In this document: in pieces, positions 23,334-34,808 of the stretch
Numbering within the stretch: position 1 is the stretch's first letter
How the letters are laid out: every line of letters begins with the position of its first letter
Assembly (NCBI GenBank): GCA_023488905.1
Contig: JAMDCQ010000013.1
Coordinates: 62,001-126,000 of the forward strand
From: Candidatus Bathyarchaeota archaeon
GTDB taxonomy: Archaea > Thermoproteota > Bathyarchaeia > Bathyarchaeales > Bathycorpusculaceae
DNA: 64,000 nucleotides
Direction: 5' to 3'
The notes under the pieces: generated by a model
Seen by the model: the letters and a program-made list of their open reading frames with translations, nothing else
What the model was told of the DNA's origin: nothing
The model's database searches: none
Translations under genes and position numbers: made by a program

Positions 23334-24305
23334 TTAGAGCCCAACAATCCATATCCTTAGAGCCAAAACAGGTATCACAATCACTATCCCAAACAGCGCC
23401 GCCGTCAACGTCATCACACGCAACGCTTTCTCGATGTCCTCATGAGAAATGTGGCCATGGTCATCGCCCAGCGTGTAGTGGCCCTGCTTTTCGAGTTGAA
23501 TGTTAAGGGCGCCTGCCATTGCGGATATGGTGAAGCCTGCGTTGGGGCTCGCCGTTTTGTGCTTGTCGCGTTGTAGGATACGCCATGATTCACGCCAATC
23601 CTCGCTCAGCAGAAGTGCCGCTGCAACCATCAGGTACGCGGTAATTCTGGCGGGTAAGTAGTTGGTTAGGGTGTCCATTTTTGCGCTGAACCACCCAATG
23701 TTTCTGTACTCCGCATTCTTGTAACCCACCATAGAATCCAATGTGTTTATGACGCGGTAGACGAAGGCGCCAGGGACACCGAAGAGGGCAAAGAAGGTGA
23801 AGGGGGCGGTGATGCCGTCGGTGGTGCTCTCTGCGATGGATTCGACGGCTGCGGAGATGATTTGGCGTTCGTTGAGGCTGTTTGGGTCTCGGCGGACGAT
23901 GTAGGGGAGCCATTTGCGTGCGCCGTCTATGTCGTTGTTTTTGAGTGCAGCTGCGATGGGTTTGGTGTATTGTCCCATGCCGCGGATTGCGAAGGTTGCT
24001 TTAAAGAGGATTGCGCCTGCGATGATGTAGGGTATGGAACCAAAAGAGAAGCGCAGCCACAACAACAGCGCGCCGACTGGAACCGCAACCACCAGCATAA
24101 TAGCCAGCGCCATCAAGACACCGTTAGCTTTCTCCACGCGCGGGTTGGGGTGTTTGGCTTTCTTTTTGAGGTACAAGATAAGTTTGCCTATGCCGATGGT
24201 CGGGTGGATCCTGTCAGGGTACTCGCCTAAAACAAGATCAATGAGAAAAGCTAATGCGAAGATGAAGACAGAATCAGTGAACCATGACAGGACAAGCGTA
24301 AACAT
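23334..24305 (-). CDS. cbiB: adenosylcobinamide-phosphate synthase
   Basis: A 323-residue integral membrane enzyme that joins adenosylcobyric acid to (R)-1-aminopropan-2-ol phosphate, forming the nucleotide loop arm of cobamides. Family motifs are FLIDLVLGEYPDRIHPTIGIGKLI near the N-terminus, VRRDPNSLNERQIISAAVESIAEST (about 135-160) and PNAGFTISAMAGAL with GDDHGHISHEDI near the end. It lies 7 nt downstream of the decarboxylase-like gene that supplies its aminopropanol phosphate, so the pair forms an operon. Confidence 0.93.
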   Translation of the reverse strand: MFTLVLSWFTDSVFIFALAFLIDLVLGEYPDRIHPTIGIGKLILYLKKKAKHPNPRVEKANGVLMALAIMLVVAVPVGALLLWLRFSFGSIPYIIAGAILFKATFAIRGMGQYTKPIAAALKNNDIDGARKWLPYIVRRDPNSLNERQIISAAVESIAESTTDGITAPFTFFALFGVPGAFVYRVINTLDSMVGYKNAEYRNIGWFSAKMDTLTNYLPARITAYLMVAAALLLSEDWRESWRILQRDKHKTASPNAGFTISAMAGALNIQLEKQGHYTLGDDHGHISHEDIEKALRVMTLTAALFGIVIVIPVLALRIWIVGL

Positions 24306-24312
24306 GGCACAA

Positions 24313-25446
24313 TCAAACCGACTTTAGCGCCCTCTTAAACGCCTCAATCAACCGCACATTTTCGTCGTGAGTTTTAACTGCGACTCTTATGTAGAATTCG
24401 TTTAATCCGACAAAGGAGCTGCAGTCTCGGATGAGGATGCCTTGCTGGAGCATTTTGTGTTTGAGGTTGTTAGCGGTTATGTTGGCGTCTTTTATGTCTA
24501 TGAAGAAGAAGTTGGCGTCTGGCGGCTCAAAACTGAAGCCTTTGACTGCGCCCAGTTCCTGCTGAAGCCACACTTTTTCCTTTCTGATGAGCTCCCGCGT
24601 AACACGTAGATGTTCTTGGTCTTGGATGGCGGCGACCGCAGCGGCCTGTGCTAAACAGTTAACGTTCCAAGGAATCTTGGCGCACAACAGGACACTGGCA
24701 AGCTCTTTAGATGTTATCCCGTAACCGACACGAAGCCCAGTTAAACCAAAAATCTTGGTGAACGAGCGCAGAACAAGCAGGTTCGGAAACTTGGCAATGT
24801 TCTTAATCTGCGTGAGCCCCTTTTCGTCGTCTACGAATTCCAAAAAGTCCTCATCAAGAAAAACCAAAACATCCTGTGCCAATGCGGTTTCGAGGATGTC
24901 AGTTAAAGTGTCTTTTGGGATGAGTTTGCTGGTGGGGTTGTTTGGGTTGCAGAGAAAAACCATTTTGCAGCCCGCCATCTCACGCTTGAAAGCTTCTGCC
25001 TCCACTTGGAAGCTGCTGCCTAACCTGACGAATTTCGGGGCCTCACCTGTTTTGCGGACCGCGCTTTCGTATTCCCCGAAGGTCGGTGCAGCCATGAGCG
25101 CTTTGTCGCCCTTTTTAAGGAAAGCCTCCGCAAAAAGGTACATCAACTCGGTTGAGCCGTTGCCTACTACTATGTTGTCTTTTGTTATGCCGCTGAAGTG
25201 GCTTGCAATAACCTGCCGTAGCAAATTAGAGTTCGAGTCGGGGTAAGCCGCCACCGTGCTAAAGGCCTCCTTTGCGGCGTCAAGAGCTTTTTTTGATGGA
25301 CCCAGCGGATTCACGCTTGAACTGAAATCCAAAATCTCCTGCGGTTTCAAGCCGCTTTCCGTTGCGGCGCCATACACTTCTGCGCCGTGTGGGCAGGGTT
25401 TGAGGTTTTTTATGTTATCCCTGACTAAACTCTCGATTGGCTTCAT
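24313..25446 (-). CDS. cobD: threonine-phosphate decarboxylase (CobD/HisC-like, PLP)
   Basis: A 377-residue fold-type I PLP enzyme. The substrate region HGAEVYGAATESG is followed by DFSSSVNPLGPSKKAL, FLCNPNNPTSKL, FLDEDFLEF with the cofactor-binding Asp, and SFTKIFGLTGLRVGYG with the Schiff-base Lys. By fold alone it could be histidinol-phosphate aminotransferase, but the adjacent cbiB argues that it makes (R)-1-aminopropan-2-ol O-phosphate from threonine phosphate. A TATA box CTTTATATGA lies near 25498-25507, giving a leader of about 30 nt. Confidence 0.87.
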   Translation of the reverse strand: MKPIESLVRDNIKNLKPCPHGAEVYGAATESGLKPQEILDFSSSVNPLGPSKKALDAAKEAFSTVAAYPDSNSNLLRQVIASHFSGITKDNIVVGNGSTELMYLFAEAFLKKGDKALMAAPTFGEYESAVRKTGEAPKFVRLGSSFQVEAEAFKREMAGCKMVFLCNPNNPTSKLIPKDTLTDILETALAQDVLVFLDEDFLEFVDDEKGLTQIKNIAKFPNLLVLRSFTKIFGLTGLRVGYGITSKELASVLLCAKIPWNVNCLAQAAAVAAIQDQEHLRVTRELIRKEKVWLQQELGAVKGFSFEPPDANFFFIDIKDANITANNLKHKMLQQGILIRDCSSFVGLNEFYIRVAVKTHDENVRLIEAFKRALKSV

Positions 25447-25497
25447 AGTATGTGTTCCCTATGCCGCTGGATTCCATGCTTTTTGTTAAACGTAAAT

Positions 25498-25507
25498 CAT
25501 ATAAAGG
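25498..25507 (-). promoter_or_regulatory. TATA box of the cobD-cbiB operon
   Basis: CTTTATATGA on the minus strand, about 55 bp before the ATG of the decarboxylase gene. This implies a 5' leader of about 30 nt. Confidence 0.45.
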
Positions 25508-25600
25508 TTTGGTCGAGTGCTCCAGCCAAAAATTTTGGGTGCAAAAGGCTTTAGGGCAGGCGCAAGAACGGTATTATAGAGCCAAATACGAGGATGAAGC

Positions 25601-25789
25601 ATGAGCAATAAAATTGTAGATGAAAAACACGCTAAAGAAGCACTCAAAGAAATGATAAAAGACCGAAAGCCAAACGAACCAGTAGAGGAAGTTCTCGCCA
25701 TATTTTGCCAGCGCTACGGCCTTACCATGGCGGCATGTAGAACCTTCTATGAAGATTTGGTTAAGAAAGGCGAAATCAAAGAAAAATGA
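25601..25789 (+). CDS. small helical protein upstream of dphB
   Basis: A 62-residue charged protein (KHAKEALKEMIKDRKPNEPVEEVLAI, then RYGLTMAACRTFYEDLVKKGEI). The second half looks like a small helix-turn-helix but no family is certain. The ATG lies about 25 bp after a TATA-like GTATTATAG, so the message should be near-leaderless. It probably opens the dphB operon. Confidence 0.6.
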   Translation: MSNKIVDEKHAKEALKEMIKDRKPNEPVEEVLAIFCQRYGLTMAACRTFYEDLVKKGEIKEK

Positions 25790-25829
25790 CTTAAAGCCCC
25801 CGCGCCAGATAACAGGGTTAGGGCTTAGA

Positions 25830-26627
25830 TTGACTGAACTTGTATTCATAGGGTTAGGGTTAAACGATGACAAAGGAATAACCCTCAAGGGCTTAGAGGA
25901 AACCCAAAGCGCAGATGCGGTGTTTATGGAGACCTACACCAGCCGCATGCCTGACTTTAACATGGAGCGCTTCGAGGCAGAGTGCGGCAAAAAAGTCCAG
26001 CTTATTACGCGCAGAGACCTTGAAGAAGACAGCGGCAAAGTTGTCCTTCAAGCCGCCAAAGCAGGCAAAGCGGTGTTTTTGGTGCCCGGCGATCCCTTTA
26101 TCGCCACCACCCACGTGACACTGCGGATTGACGCGGAAAAAATGGGCATAAAAACCCGCATCGTCCACGGCATATCCATTGTGTCCGCCATCGTTAGCCT
26201 ATCTGGGCTGCACAACTACAAATTCGGCAAAACCGTCACCGTCCCCTTCCCAGACAACTTCTCGGAAACCCCCTACAACGTCATAGCGCAGAATAGAAAG
26301 CTGGGTTTGCATACGCTGTGTCTTTTAGATTTGAGGGCAGCGGAGGACAGGTACTTGTCGATTAAAGACGCACTCAAGCAGTTGCAGTTGGTGGAGGAGA
26401 AAAAGAAGCTAGAGGCTGTTACTCCAGTCACGGTTGCAGTCGGCATCGCCAGGGCAGGCAGCAGCAAACCCACTCTAAAAGCGGGCTTCGTCAAGGATTT
26501 GGTTGACTGGAACTTCGGGGAGCCCCCCTTTAGCCTCATTATTCCGGGGGATTTGCATTTTATGGAAATCGACGCCCTAATCGCTTTCGCGGGTGCACCC
26601 GGCGAGTTTAGGAGGCTTGCCAAATGA
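25830..26627 (+). CDS. dphB: diphthine synthase
   Basis: A 265-residue S-adenosylmethionine methyltransferase that makes the diphthine step of diphthamide on EF-2 histidine. It starts LTELVFIGLGLNDDKGITLKG, the usual N-terminus, so the TTG at 25830 is chosen rather than the frame start at 25749. Then FLVPGDPFIATTHVTL, VHGISIVSAIVSLSGLHNYKFG and PEFxE-like VAVGIARAGSS are conserved. It overlaps the DUF357 gene by ATGA. Its presence shows that the organism probably makes diphthamide, although the EF-2-like gene at the start of this window lacks the target histidine. Confidence 0.93.
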   Translation: MTELVFIGLGLNDDKGITLKGLEETQSADAVFMETYTSRMPDFNMERFEAECGKKVQLITRRDLEEDSGKVVLQAAKAGKAVFLVPGDPFIATTHVTLRIDAEKMGIKTRIVHGISIVSAIVSLSGLHNYKFGKTVTVPFPDNFSETPYNVIAQNRKLGLHTLCLLDLRAAEDRYLSIKDALKQLQLVEEKKKLEAVTPVTVAVGIARAGSSKPTLKAGFVKDLVDWNFGEPPFSLIIPGDLHFMEIDALIAFAGAPGEFRRLAK

Positions 26628-26905
26628 GCGCCGAGTTTCTCGCATCCAAATACATCGCCTCAGCCGAGAAAGTTTTTGCTGAACTTAAACGCAACCCAAC
26701 CCCAATCAGCGTAACAGAGGAGACTGCGGCGGCGGTTTTGAGTTGGGCAACCGATTACCTCAACGATGCAAAGTATTATAAGCAGCAGGGTAAGCTTGAA
26801 ACCAGCTTAACGTCCGTGGCTTACTGTGAAGGGCTACTGGACGCATTAAGATTAATCGGCGCAGTGAACTTCCAATGGCCAACCAAACAACAAAACCAAG
26901 AGTAG
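26624..26905 (+). CDS. DUF357 family protein
   Basis: A 93-residue helical protein of the archaeal DUF357 family: an N-terminal helix, then AAAVLSWATDYLNDAKYY and a final helix SLTSVAYCEGLLDALRLIGAV. The family's function is not known; it is often a neighbour of ribL in archaea. It overlaps dphB by 4 nt and the ribL start by 31 nt, so translation is tightly coupled. Confidence 0.8.
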   Translation: MSAEFLASKYIASAEKVFAELKRNPTPISVTEETAAAVLSWATDYLNDAKYYKQQGKLETSLTSVAYCEGLLDALRLIGAVNFQWPTKQQNQE

Positions 26906-27348
26906 TCCTTGCTTCAGGCGTCTTTGACCTCCTCCACCTCGGGCACGTAAGGTTTCTGGAGGACGCAAAAAAAGCAGGCGGACCAGACGCCAAATTAATC
27001 GTCATCGTCGCCAAGGATAGCACAGCTGAGAAGTTGAAGGGCAAAAAACCCATTATGAACGAAGACCAGCGGCGTGCGCTTGTGGAGTCGCTCAGGGTGG
27101 TGGATGAAGCGGTTTTGGGTTATGAGGGGTTAGATATTGGTGAGGTTATCGCGAAAATCAAGCCCGATGTCATCGCGTTGGGTTATGATCAAGCTGACAT
27201 GGAAAACGAAGTCAAAACATACTTGCTGCAGCGTAAATTGGCTGTTTCTGTTGTTAGAATTGGTAAGTTTGGGGAGAATACTTTAGATAGCTCCACAAAG
27301 ATTAAACAGCAAATAATCGACAACCTCGCCAAACGGTCAACGCCATGA
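26875..27348 (+). CDS. ribL: archaeal FAD synthase
   Basis: A 157-residue nucleotidyltransferase that adenylates FMN to FAD. The signature GVFDLLHLGHVRFLEDAKK holds the HxGH motif (residues 22-25), and the end motif SSTKIKQQIIDNL corresponds to the conserved ISTS-like region. The protein is the typical length and lacks the kinase half of bacterial RibF. Riboflavin kinase RibK lies 600 bp downstream on the other strand, so both flavin-cofactor steps are here. It overlaps the rhomboid gene by 4 nt. Confidence 0.92.
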   Translation: MANQTTKPRVVLASGVFDLLHLGHVRFLEDAKKAGGPDAKLIVIVAKDSTAEKLKGKKPIMNEDQRRALVESLRVVDEAVLGYEGLDIGEVIAKIKPDVIALGYDQADMENEVKTYLLQRKLAVSVVRIGKFGENTLDSSTKIKQQIIDNLAKRSTP

Positions 27349-27950
27349 AGAGTGACAAGTACAAACCCACCTACATCTTAATCGCCCTAAACGTAGCTAT
27401 CTACATTGCAGGCACCATAGTCGGCGGCAACGCCATAGAAACAGGCGACGAAGTTGTACTCGTATGGGGGCAGGTTAACTCCTTCGTGTTCCAAGGAGCG
27501 TACTGGCAACTCTTCACATCTATGTTCATCCATGCCTCAATATTCCACCTCGTCGGCAATTTGCTGTTTCTGCTCATCTTTGGGCTTCGCGGAGAAGAGA
27601 TGTTTTCGTTACCTGAATACCTCGGCGTCTACTTTTTAGGCGGCTTAGCAGGGAACTTGCTGTCGCTGGTGTTTGGCCCCAATTTCATCTCGGTGGGTGC
27701 CTCAGGAGCCATCTTCGCCTTGTTTGGCGCATGCATAATATACGATAGACGCTCCGTTCGCCAATCTATATTGGGCGCGGTGGTGTTTGCGTTCTTCTTG
27801 TTTTTCATAAACACAGGCGAAGGCGTAAACATCCTTGCACACTTAGGCGGCTTAGTTGTCGGTTTGCTCCTCGGCTACATAATAGCGGCCAGACGCAAAC
27901 CTGAACAGCAAGTAAACTACCAATTCCAGTACAGAACCACGCCATTTTAG
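27345..27950 (+). CDS. rhomboid family intramembrane serine protease
   Basis: A 201-residue six-helix rhomboid. Helix 2 has the HxxxHxxxN-like FIHASIFHLVGNLLFL, helix 4 has GASGAIFALFG with the catalytic Ser, and helix 6 has ILAHLGGLVVGLLLG with the catalytic His. All required residues are present. It would cut membrane proteins within the bilayer. It is the last gene of the dphB-DUF357-ribL operon and converges with ribK, overlapping it by 4 nt. Confidence 0.92.
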   Translation: MKSDKYKPTYILIALNVAIYIAGTIVGGNAIETGDEVVLVWGQVNSFVFQGAYWQLFTSMFIHASIFHLVGNLLFLLIFGLRGEEMFSLPEYLGVYFLGGLAGNLLSLVFGPNFISVGASGAIFALFGACIIYDRRSVRQSILGAVVFAFFLFFINTGEGVNILAHLGGLVVGLLLGYIIAARRKPEQQVNYQFQYRTTPF

Positions 27951-28636
27951 AAGCTTGTGCAGATTTCCACTTTGACTTTGTTGCCGTCTTTTAGCCCCAA
28001 CTGCTTGCGAAGGCAAACAGGAGCAATCAACTCAAGCACAGACGAGTCGTAGTGACTGCGTTTAGCTGTAACTAAGGCGCCTTTGATTTTGCCGCCGATG
28101 ATAGCTGGGTAGCATTTGACTAGCCCATAGCTGCGGTTTTCTCCCTGAAAACCCATAACTTCGATGGCTGGGTACGATTCGAGTTCATTGCGGGTTTTTA
28201 TGTCGTAGTCAGTTGACAGTTTAACGTTCAATGTGCCGGGGTACGGTATGAAACCTACTTTTTCCACTATCTGTTTTTGATAGTCAGGCTTCGATACATA
28301 GTACGCGCCTTCGCCTAGTCCAGTGAAAACGTTGCCTTCCAGAGTCACCGAGGGCGGATACGATTTTTCCATAAGCACCTTGAGGTTAGAATGGAGTTTC
28401 TGTAGTTCACCATTGCCTTGGGCTTCGATTTTAATCAGGCTGCCCTCAGGGGTCACTTTGCGTGCAATCCAGCCCTTATGTTCCAGCTCGATAAGGTAGC
28501 GTGAAGCGGTTTGCTGGCTGATGTCGAGTTTCTTAGCTAAGTATTCCGTTGAGATTTTGGCCGTTCGATTGTAGGCGCCCATTTCAGCCAGTTTTAGCAG
28601 CATGTAGAGGTGCTGCCAGTCCGCTTTGTCAGTCAA
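27947..28636 (-). CDS. ribK: CTP-dependent riboflavin kinase with N-terminal winged helix
   Basis: A 229-residue protein made of a winged-helix domain (residues 10-75, EYLAKKLDISQQTASRYLIEL) and the archaeal kinase domain (about 95-229): VFTGLGEGAYYVS, GFIPYPGTLNVKL, and KRSHYDSSVLELIAP. It phosphorylates riboflavin to FMN using CTP. The DNA-binding half suggests that it can also act as a flavin-responsive regulator, as proposed for RbkR-type proteins. A TATA-like CTTAAATATTC lies near 28672-28684, about 40 bp before the start. Confidence 0.93.
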   Translation of the reverse strand: MTDKADWQHLYMLLKLAEMGAYNRTAKISTEYLAKKLDISQQTASRYLIELEHKGWIARKVTPEGSLIKIEAQGNGELQKLHSNLKVLMEKSYPPSVTLEGNVFTGLGEGAYYVSKPDYQKQIVEKVGFIPYPGTLNVKLSTDYDIKTRNELESYPAIEVMGFQGENRSYGLVKCYPAIIGGKIKGALVTAKRSHYDSSVLELIAPVCLRKQLGLKDGNKVKVEICTSF

Positions 28637-28770
28637 ATGCAGGGGTCTCCGTTGGATTAGTCAATGAGCGGTTGAATATTTAAGCGGCTCGAAACAGAAC
28701 CACTAAAAACCCCGCTACCGAGATTAATCTGTAGGCTGAGGCGAAGTAAACGGCAAGCGTTTTCGACGAA

Positions 28771-29544
28771 ATGGGCAACATTTGGGCAGAAATCGCTGAT
28801 AAAAGCCAGACTGAGCGCCAAATCAGCTTCCTAATAACCCACCTTAAGCCCGGCGGGGTCATTTTGGACATCGCCTGCGGAACAGGACGCCACCTTACCC
28901 CCTTAAGCGCGGCTGGGTTTGATGTGGTGGGGTTGGATGTCTCCGCGAAACTGTTAAAAATAGCTAAACAGCGGCAGCCTTCTGCTCAACTGGTTAGAGG
29001 CGACGTACGGTTTTTGCCCTTCAAAACGGGAGCAGCTGTCGCAGCCATCAGCATGGATACAAGCCTTGGTTATCTGCCCTCAGAAAAAGACGACCAGCAA
29101 AGTCTGGTCGACCTCCATAGAGTGCTTGGGCGGGGCGCTGTTTTGATGCTGGATGTTTTCAACCGTGAACAGCTCTGGCGCAAGTATGGTCAGAGGCGCG
29201 TATTGAAGCGGTTGAAATGGTCAGGCTTGCCGTTTATGTTGAAGTTACATAGTCGCTGGCTACTGTTTGGGGCGTTTAAATGGCGGGCGTATCCGAGTTT
29301 TTATCTTCTTCAGAAGAGAACTGTAAGCCGCAGTGGCAATTTACTGTGCGATTTGTGGGTGGTTTGGGAAAAGGCCACTGGGAAGCTGGCGGTTTTTGAG
29401 CATCGCGCCCGCTTATACGACAAAACCAAGTTGCAGGCTTTGTTGGGCAGCGCGGGTTTTGCCGTTGAGGCGGTTCATGGGGATTATGAGGGGCAAGAAT
29501 TCGCGGCAGACTCGCCAAGACTCATAATCATGTCAAAAACTTAA
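28771..29544 (+). CDS. class I SAM-dependent methyltransferase
   Basis: A 257-residue methyltransferase. Motif I is VILDIACGTGRHLTPLS (about residues 29-45), the acidic end of strand 2 is VVGLDVSAKLL, and motif IV is AAISMDTSLGYLPSE. The C-terminal half (KLHSRWLLFGAFKWRAYPSFY) is likely the substrate-binding region. The closest match in my memory is the generic Methyltransf_11/25 group, so no substrate is proposed. It is divergent from ribK. Confidence 0.85.
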   Translation: MGNIWAEIADKSQTERQISFLITHLKPGGVILDIACGTGRHLTPLSAAGFDVVGLDVSAKLLKIAKQRQPSAQLVRGDVRFLPFKTGAAVAAISMDTSLGYLPSEKDDQQSLVDLHRVLGRGAVLMLDVFNREQLWRKYGQRRVLKRLKWSGLPFMLKLHSRWLLFGAFKWRAYPSFYLLQKRTVSRSGNLLCDLWVVWEKATGKLAVFEHRARLYDKTKLQALLGSAGFAVEAVHGDYEGQEFAADSPRLIIMSKT

Positions 29545-29616
29545 ACTGGTTTTTCTGGGCGATTTGGAAAAAAAGTTATAAGCGCCCAAAAAGAAATCAT
29601 TTGAGAAGTGAGTTTC

Positions 29617-30597
29617 ATGAACGCTTGGAAACTGCGTTTTTCCATGGTTGCCACCTTAGCAGCCATCTTTGGATTAACCACACTGGTCTTCTCCGCTGTC
29701 CTACTCTACGTTGGATACTTTAGTATATTAACAGTCGGATTATTAGTCGTGGTGCTAAACGTTGTGCAGTGGCTTCTCTCACCTTATTTGGTGGGCGCCA
29801 TTTACCGCGTTAAGGAATTAAAGGAAGGCGACAACCCCAAACTGCACCAGATGGTCGCCGAACTAAGCAAGAAGAGCAAAATTAGAAAGCCGCAAGTTAT
29901 GCTCTCTCAGATTAAACTTCCCAACGCATTCGCATATGGCTCGCCGCTGACGGGCAGCAGAGTTGCAGTAACCGAGGGATTACTCAGCAATCTCGATGAC
30001 GGAGAAGTTGAAGCCGTAATCGGTCACGAACTAGGTCACCTAAAACATCGGGACGTGCAAGTCATGATGGTCGTCTCCTTCTTGCCTGCCTTATTCTACT
30101 ACATCGGTTGGACTATGATGTGGTCGGGTATGCTGGGCGGAGGACGCAGAAACGATAGCGGAGGCGGTAACAATGCTCTAATCGGCATAGCGTTCATGGC
30201 TTTCTCTTGGGTGCTAACTCTTTTCACTTTGTACCTGAGCCGCCTGCGCGAGTACTACGCTGACCGCCACAGTGCCTCCATCGTTGAAAACGGCGCTGAA
30301 AAACTCTCCACCGGATTAGTCACCATCGTAGAGGAAAGCAGACGAAGCGGCAAACCAAACCAACAGCAAAACAAAAACAACAACGCCTTCAAAGCCCTCT
30401 TCATCTCGGACCCTGACCGCGCAAACGTTGACTCCGCAGAACTCCACGCCAACCAAGTGGCAAGCAAACAAGATCTGCTCCGACAGAAACTTTCCGAGAA
30501 ACCGACTCAAGCTGACTCACTAATCGAAATCTTCTCCACCCACCCAAACATAATCAAACGCCTACGCGCCCTACAGCAACTCAGCCAAAACGCATAG
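29617..30597 (+). CDS. htpX: HtpX-type M48 membrane metalloprotease
   Basis: A 326-residue zinc protease. Two N-terminal membrane helices (about residues 10-65) lead to the cytoplasmic catalytic region: AVTEGLLSNLDDGEVEAVIGHELGHLKHRD with the HExxH zinc motif, a second pair of helices, and the third ligand Glu in SRLREYYADRHSA. It degrades misfolded membrane proteins in heat-shock control. The ATG at 29617 has GTGAG just upstream; a GTG at 29608 is in frame. A TATA-like AGTTATAAGC lies near 29575. Confidence 0.93.
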   Translation: MNAWKLRFSMVATLAAIFGLTTLVFSAVLLYVGYFSILTVGLLVVVLNVVQWLLSPYLVGAIYRVKELKEGDNPKLHQMVAELSKKSKIRKPQVMLSQIKLPNAFAYGSPLTGSRVAVTEGLLSNLDDGEVEAVIGHELGHLKHRDVQVMMVVSFLPALFYYIGWTMMWSGMLGGGRRNDSGGGNNALIGIAFMAFSWVLTLFTLYLSRLREYYADRHSASIVENGAEKLSTGLVTIVEESRRSGKPNQQQNKNNNAFKALFISDPDRANVDSAELHANQVASKQDLLRQKLSEKPTQADSLIEIFSTHPNIIKRLRALQQLSQNA

Positions 30598-31221
30598 TTA
30601 ATAGATTAAGTCGGGGCTTCGGTGCTCAAAGAAGGGGTTAACTCTTTTTTCTTCCCCAATCATTGATGTTTCTCCATGACCGGGATAAACGATGAGTGCA
30701 TCAGGCAGCGTTTCCAGCTTTCGCAATGACCGCGTCATATCAAGCATTGAACCTTCGGGAAAATCTGTTCTGCCGATGCCGCCAGCAAATAGCGTGTCAC
30801 CTGTGAAGATTAGGTGGTCTCCAAGTAGACAGATGCAGCCTCGAGTGTGGCCGGGTGTGTGGATGACTTTTAGGGTTTCTTTACCGAACTGTATGAGGCT
30901 GCCCTCTTCGAGGAGAAGGGTGGCGGGTGTTTTGTCTGTTTGTAGGCTTTCGATAAAGTAAGCGTCGAGTTTATGGATACATAGTGGTACGTTGAATTTT
31001 TCTTGAAAGATTTCGTCGCCTTTTATGTGGTCACTGTGGCCATGAGTGTTGATTATGTATTTGATTTTTAGTTGAGCTTGCTCTATGTAGTCTAGAATCG
31101 ACTGCGCTTCGGAGAGATAATCTAAGCCAGGGTCAATTATGATTGCTTCTTTTGTGTCGTGACAGCTGGCTACGTAGCAGTTGGTTGATAACATGCCAAC
31201 GGTGAACGTTTCGATTAGCAT
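30598..31221 (-). CDS. metallo-beta-lactamase fold hydrolase (glyoxalase II-like)
   Basis: A 207-residue hydrolase with the two-metal site motif THGHSDHIKGD and the later ligands HTPGHTRG, FTGDTLF and PGHGE. The order and spacing match the glyoxalase II subfamily that hydrolyses thioesters, but the short C-terminus lacks the usual glutathione-binding helices. The ATG at 31221 (MLIETFTVGMLSTNCY) is preferred; the ATG at 31230 is also in frame. Its stop abuts the stop of htpX on the opposite strand. Confidence 0.87.
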   Translation of the reverse strand: MLIETFTVGMLSTNCYVASCHDTKEAIIIDPGLDYLSEAQSILDYIEQAQLKIKYIINTHGHSDHIKGDEIFQEKFNVPLCIHKLDAYFIESLQTDKTPATLLLEEGSLIQFGKETLKVIHTPGHTRGCICLLGDHLIFTGDTLFAGGIGRTDFPEGSMLDMTRSLRKLETLPDALIVYPGHGETSMIGEEKRVNPFFEHRSPDLIY

Positions 31222-31230
31222 ACAAATCAA

Positions 31231-31626
31231 ACCTTCTCACTATCTTCTATATCAGAAGCTGAATATACCATTTTGCTTTCTACCCACATCCTCGTGAAAC
31301 CTGCAAACGGGATACCGCGCAATCGGTAATAGAAAAGTCAAGTAAGTTAAATTTTCTAGAAGCCCAACTGTGGGGGATGGCTTCACGGAAATCGCAACAG
31401 ACATCACGTTTTCGTCAGGTGTGGTGCGTTTTGCGTGGACACATTTGGATGCAAATATCAGATGTATGCAGAAACCTATAGAGGGGCTCTGAGCGGCGGC
31501 GGGATGGTGCGTTTAGCGCAGCACGCAGTTGCCCGCCCCAAGTCCGGCCATACCCTGATAATGTGGCTGCTGCGAAACCTTAAATTCACCGTTACGCCAA
31601 AAGTATTGTGGCAGAAGGCGAAGAGG
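31231..31626. other. 396-bp intergenic region upstream of the oxidoreductase genes
   Basis: No coding signal is convincing. A possible hairpin region at about 31495-31540 pairs GGCGGG with CCCGCC around an inner TGCG/CGCA stem. A CTTAAATTC box near 31580 could be the TATA of the plus-strand operon. The stretch at about 31467-31488 (TATGCAGAAACCTATAGAGG) nearly repeats 23305-23327. Confidence 0.4.
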
Positions 31627-31764
31627 ATGAGTGAACAAGATCAACCTCGATGCGTGTACTGCGGCAACTTTATCGATGACTGCAACTGTGTATGTCCTTT
31701 CTGCGGGGAAACCGCGAAATGTACCTGCTGCATTGGCAGCGATAAAGCAACCGGCGGCGGATAA
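31627..31764 (+). CDS. small Cys-rich metal-binding protein
   Basis: A 45-residue protein with nine cysteines arranged CVYCGNFIDDCNCVCPFCG and CTCCIG, a pattern that should bind two zinc ions or an Fe-S cluster. The ATG at 31627 follows a GAAGAGG sequence; an open frame upstream to 31435 is not convincing. It ends 37 nt before the 2-oxoacid:ferredoxin oxidoreductase genes and may be cotranscribed with them. No family is certain; a zinc-ribbon or rubredoxin-like role is inference. Confidence 0.6.
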   Translation: MSEQDQPRCVYCGNFIDDCNCVCPFCGETAKCTCCIGSDKATGGG

Positions 31765-31801
31765 ACGCCACACAAAATAAATTCTCAAATGGGAAAGCGA
31801 T

Positions 31802-34685
<2,884 letters not shown>

Positions 34686-34808
34686 ATTTAAGGAGGGGCA
34701 AGAAGCTTCTCCTTTCTCCTCGATTTTCTCCTGATTGTCCTTCTCAAAACATCTATCGTCGATTTGGCTTATAACCCGTATTTCCAGATTAGGAATATGT
34801 CAGCGCTT

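Noticed and set aside
25749-25829. Extension of dphB by 27 residues
   Set aside because: It overlaps the small upstream gene and precedes the standard diphthine synthase N-terminus, which begins at the TTG at 25830.
31435-31626. Longer N-terminus for the nine-cysteine protein
   Set aside because: The extra 64 residues look non-coding, and an ATG with a ribosome-binding site starts the Cys-rich part.
31231-31626. SRP RNA or RNase P RNA in the gap
   Set aside because: I looked for the conserved cores (GGAAGGAGCA-like and GAGGAAAGTCC-like) and did not find them.
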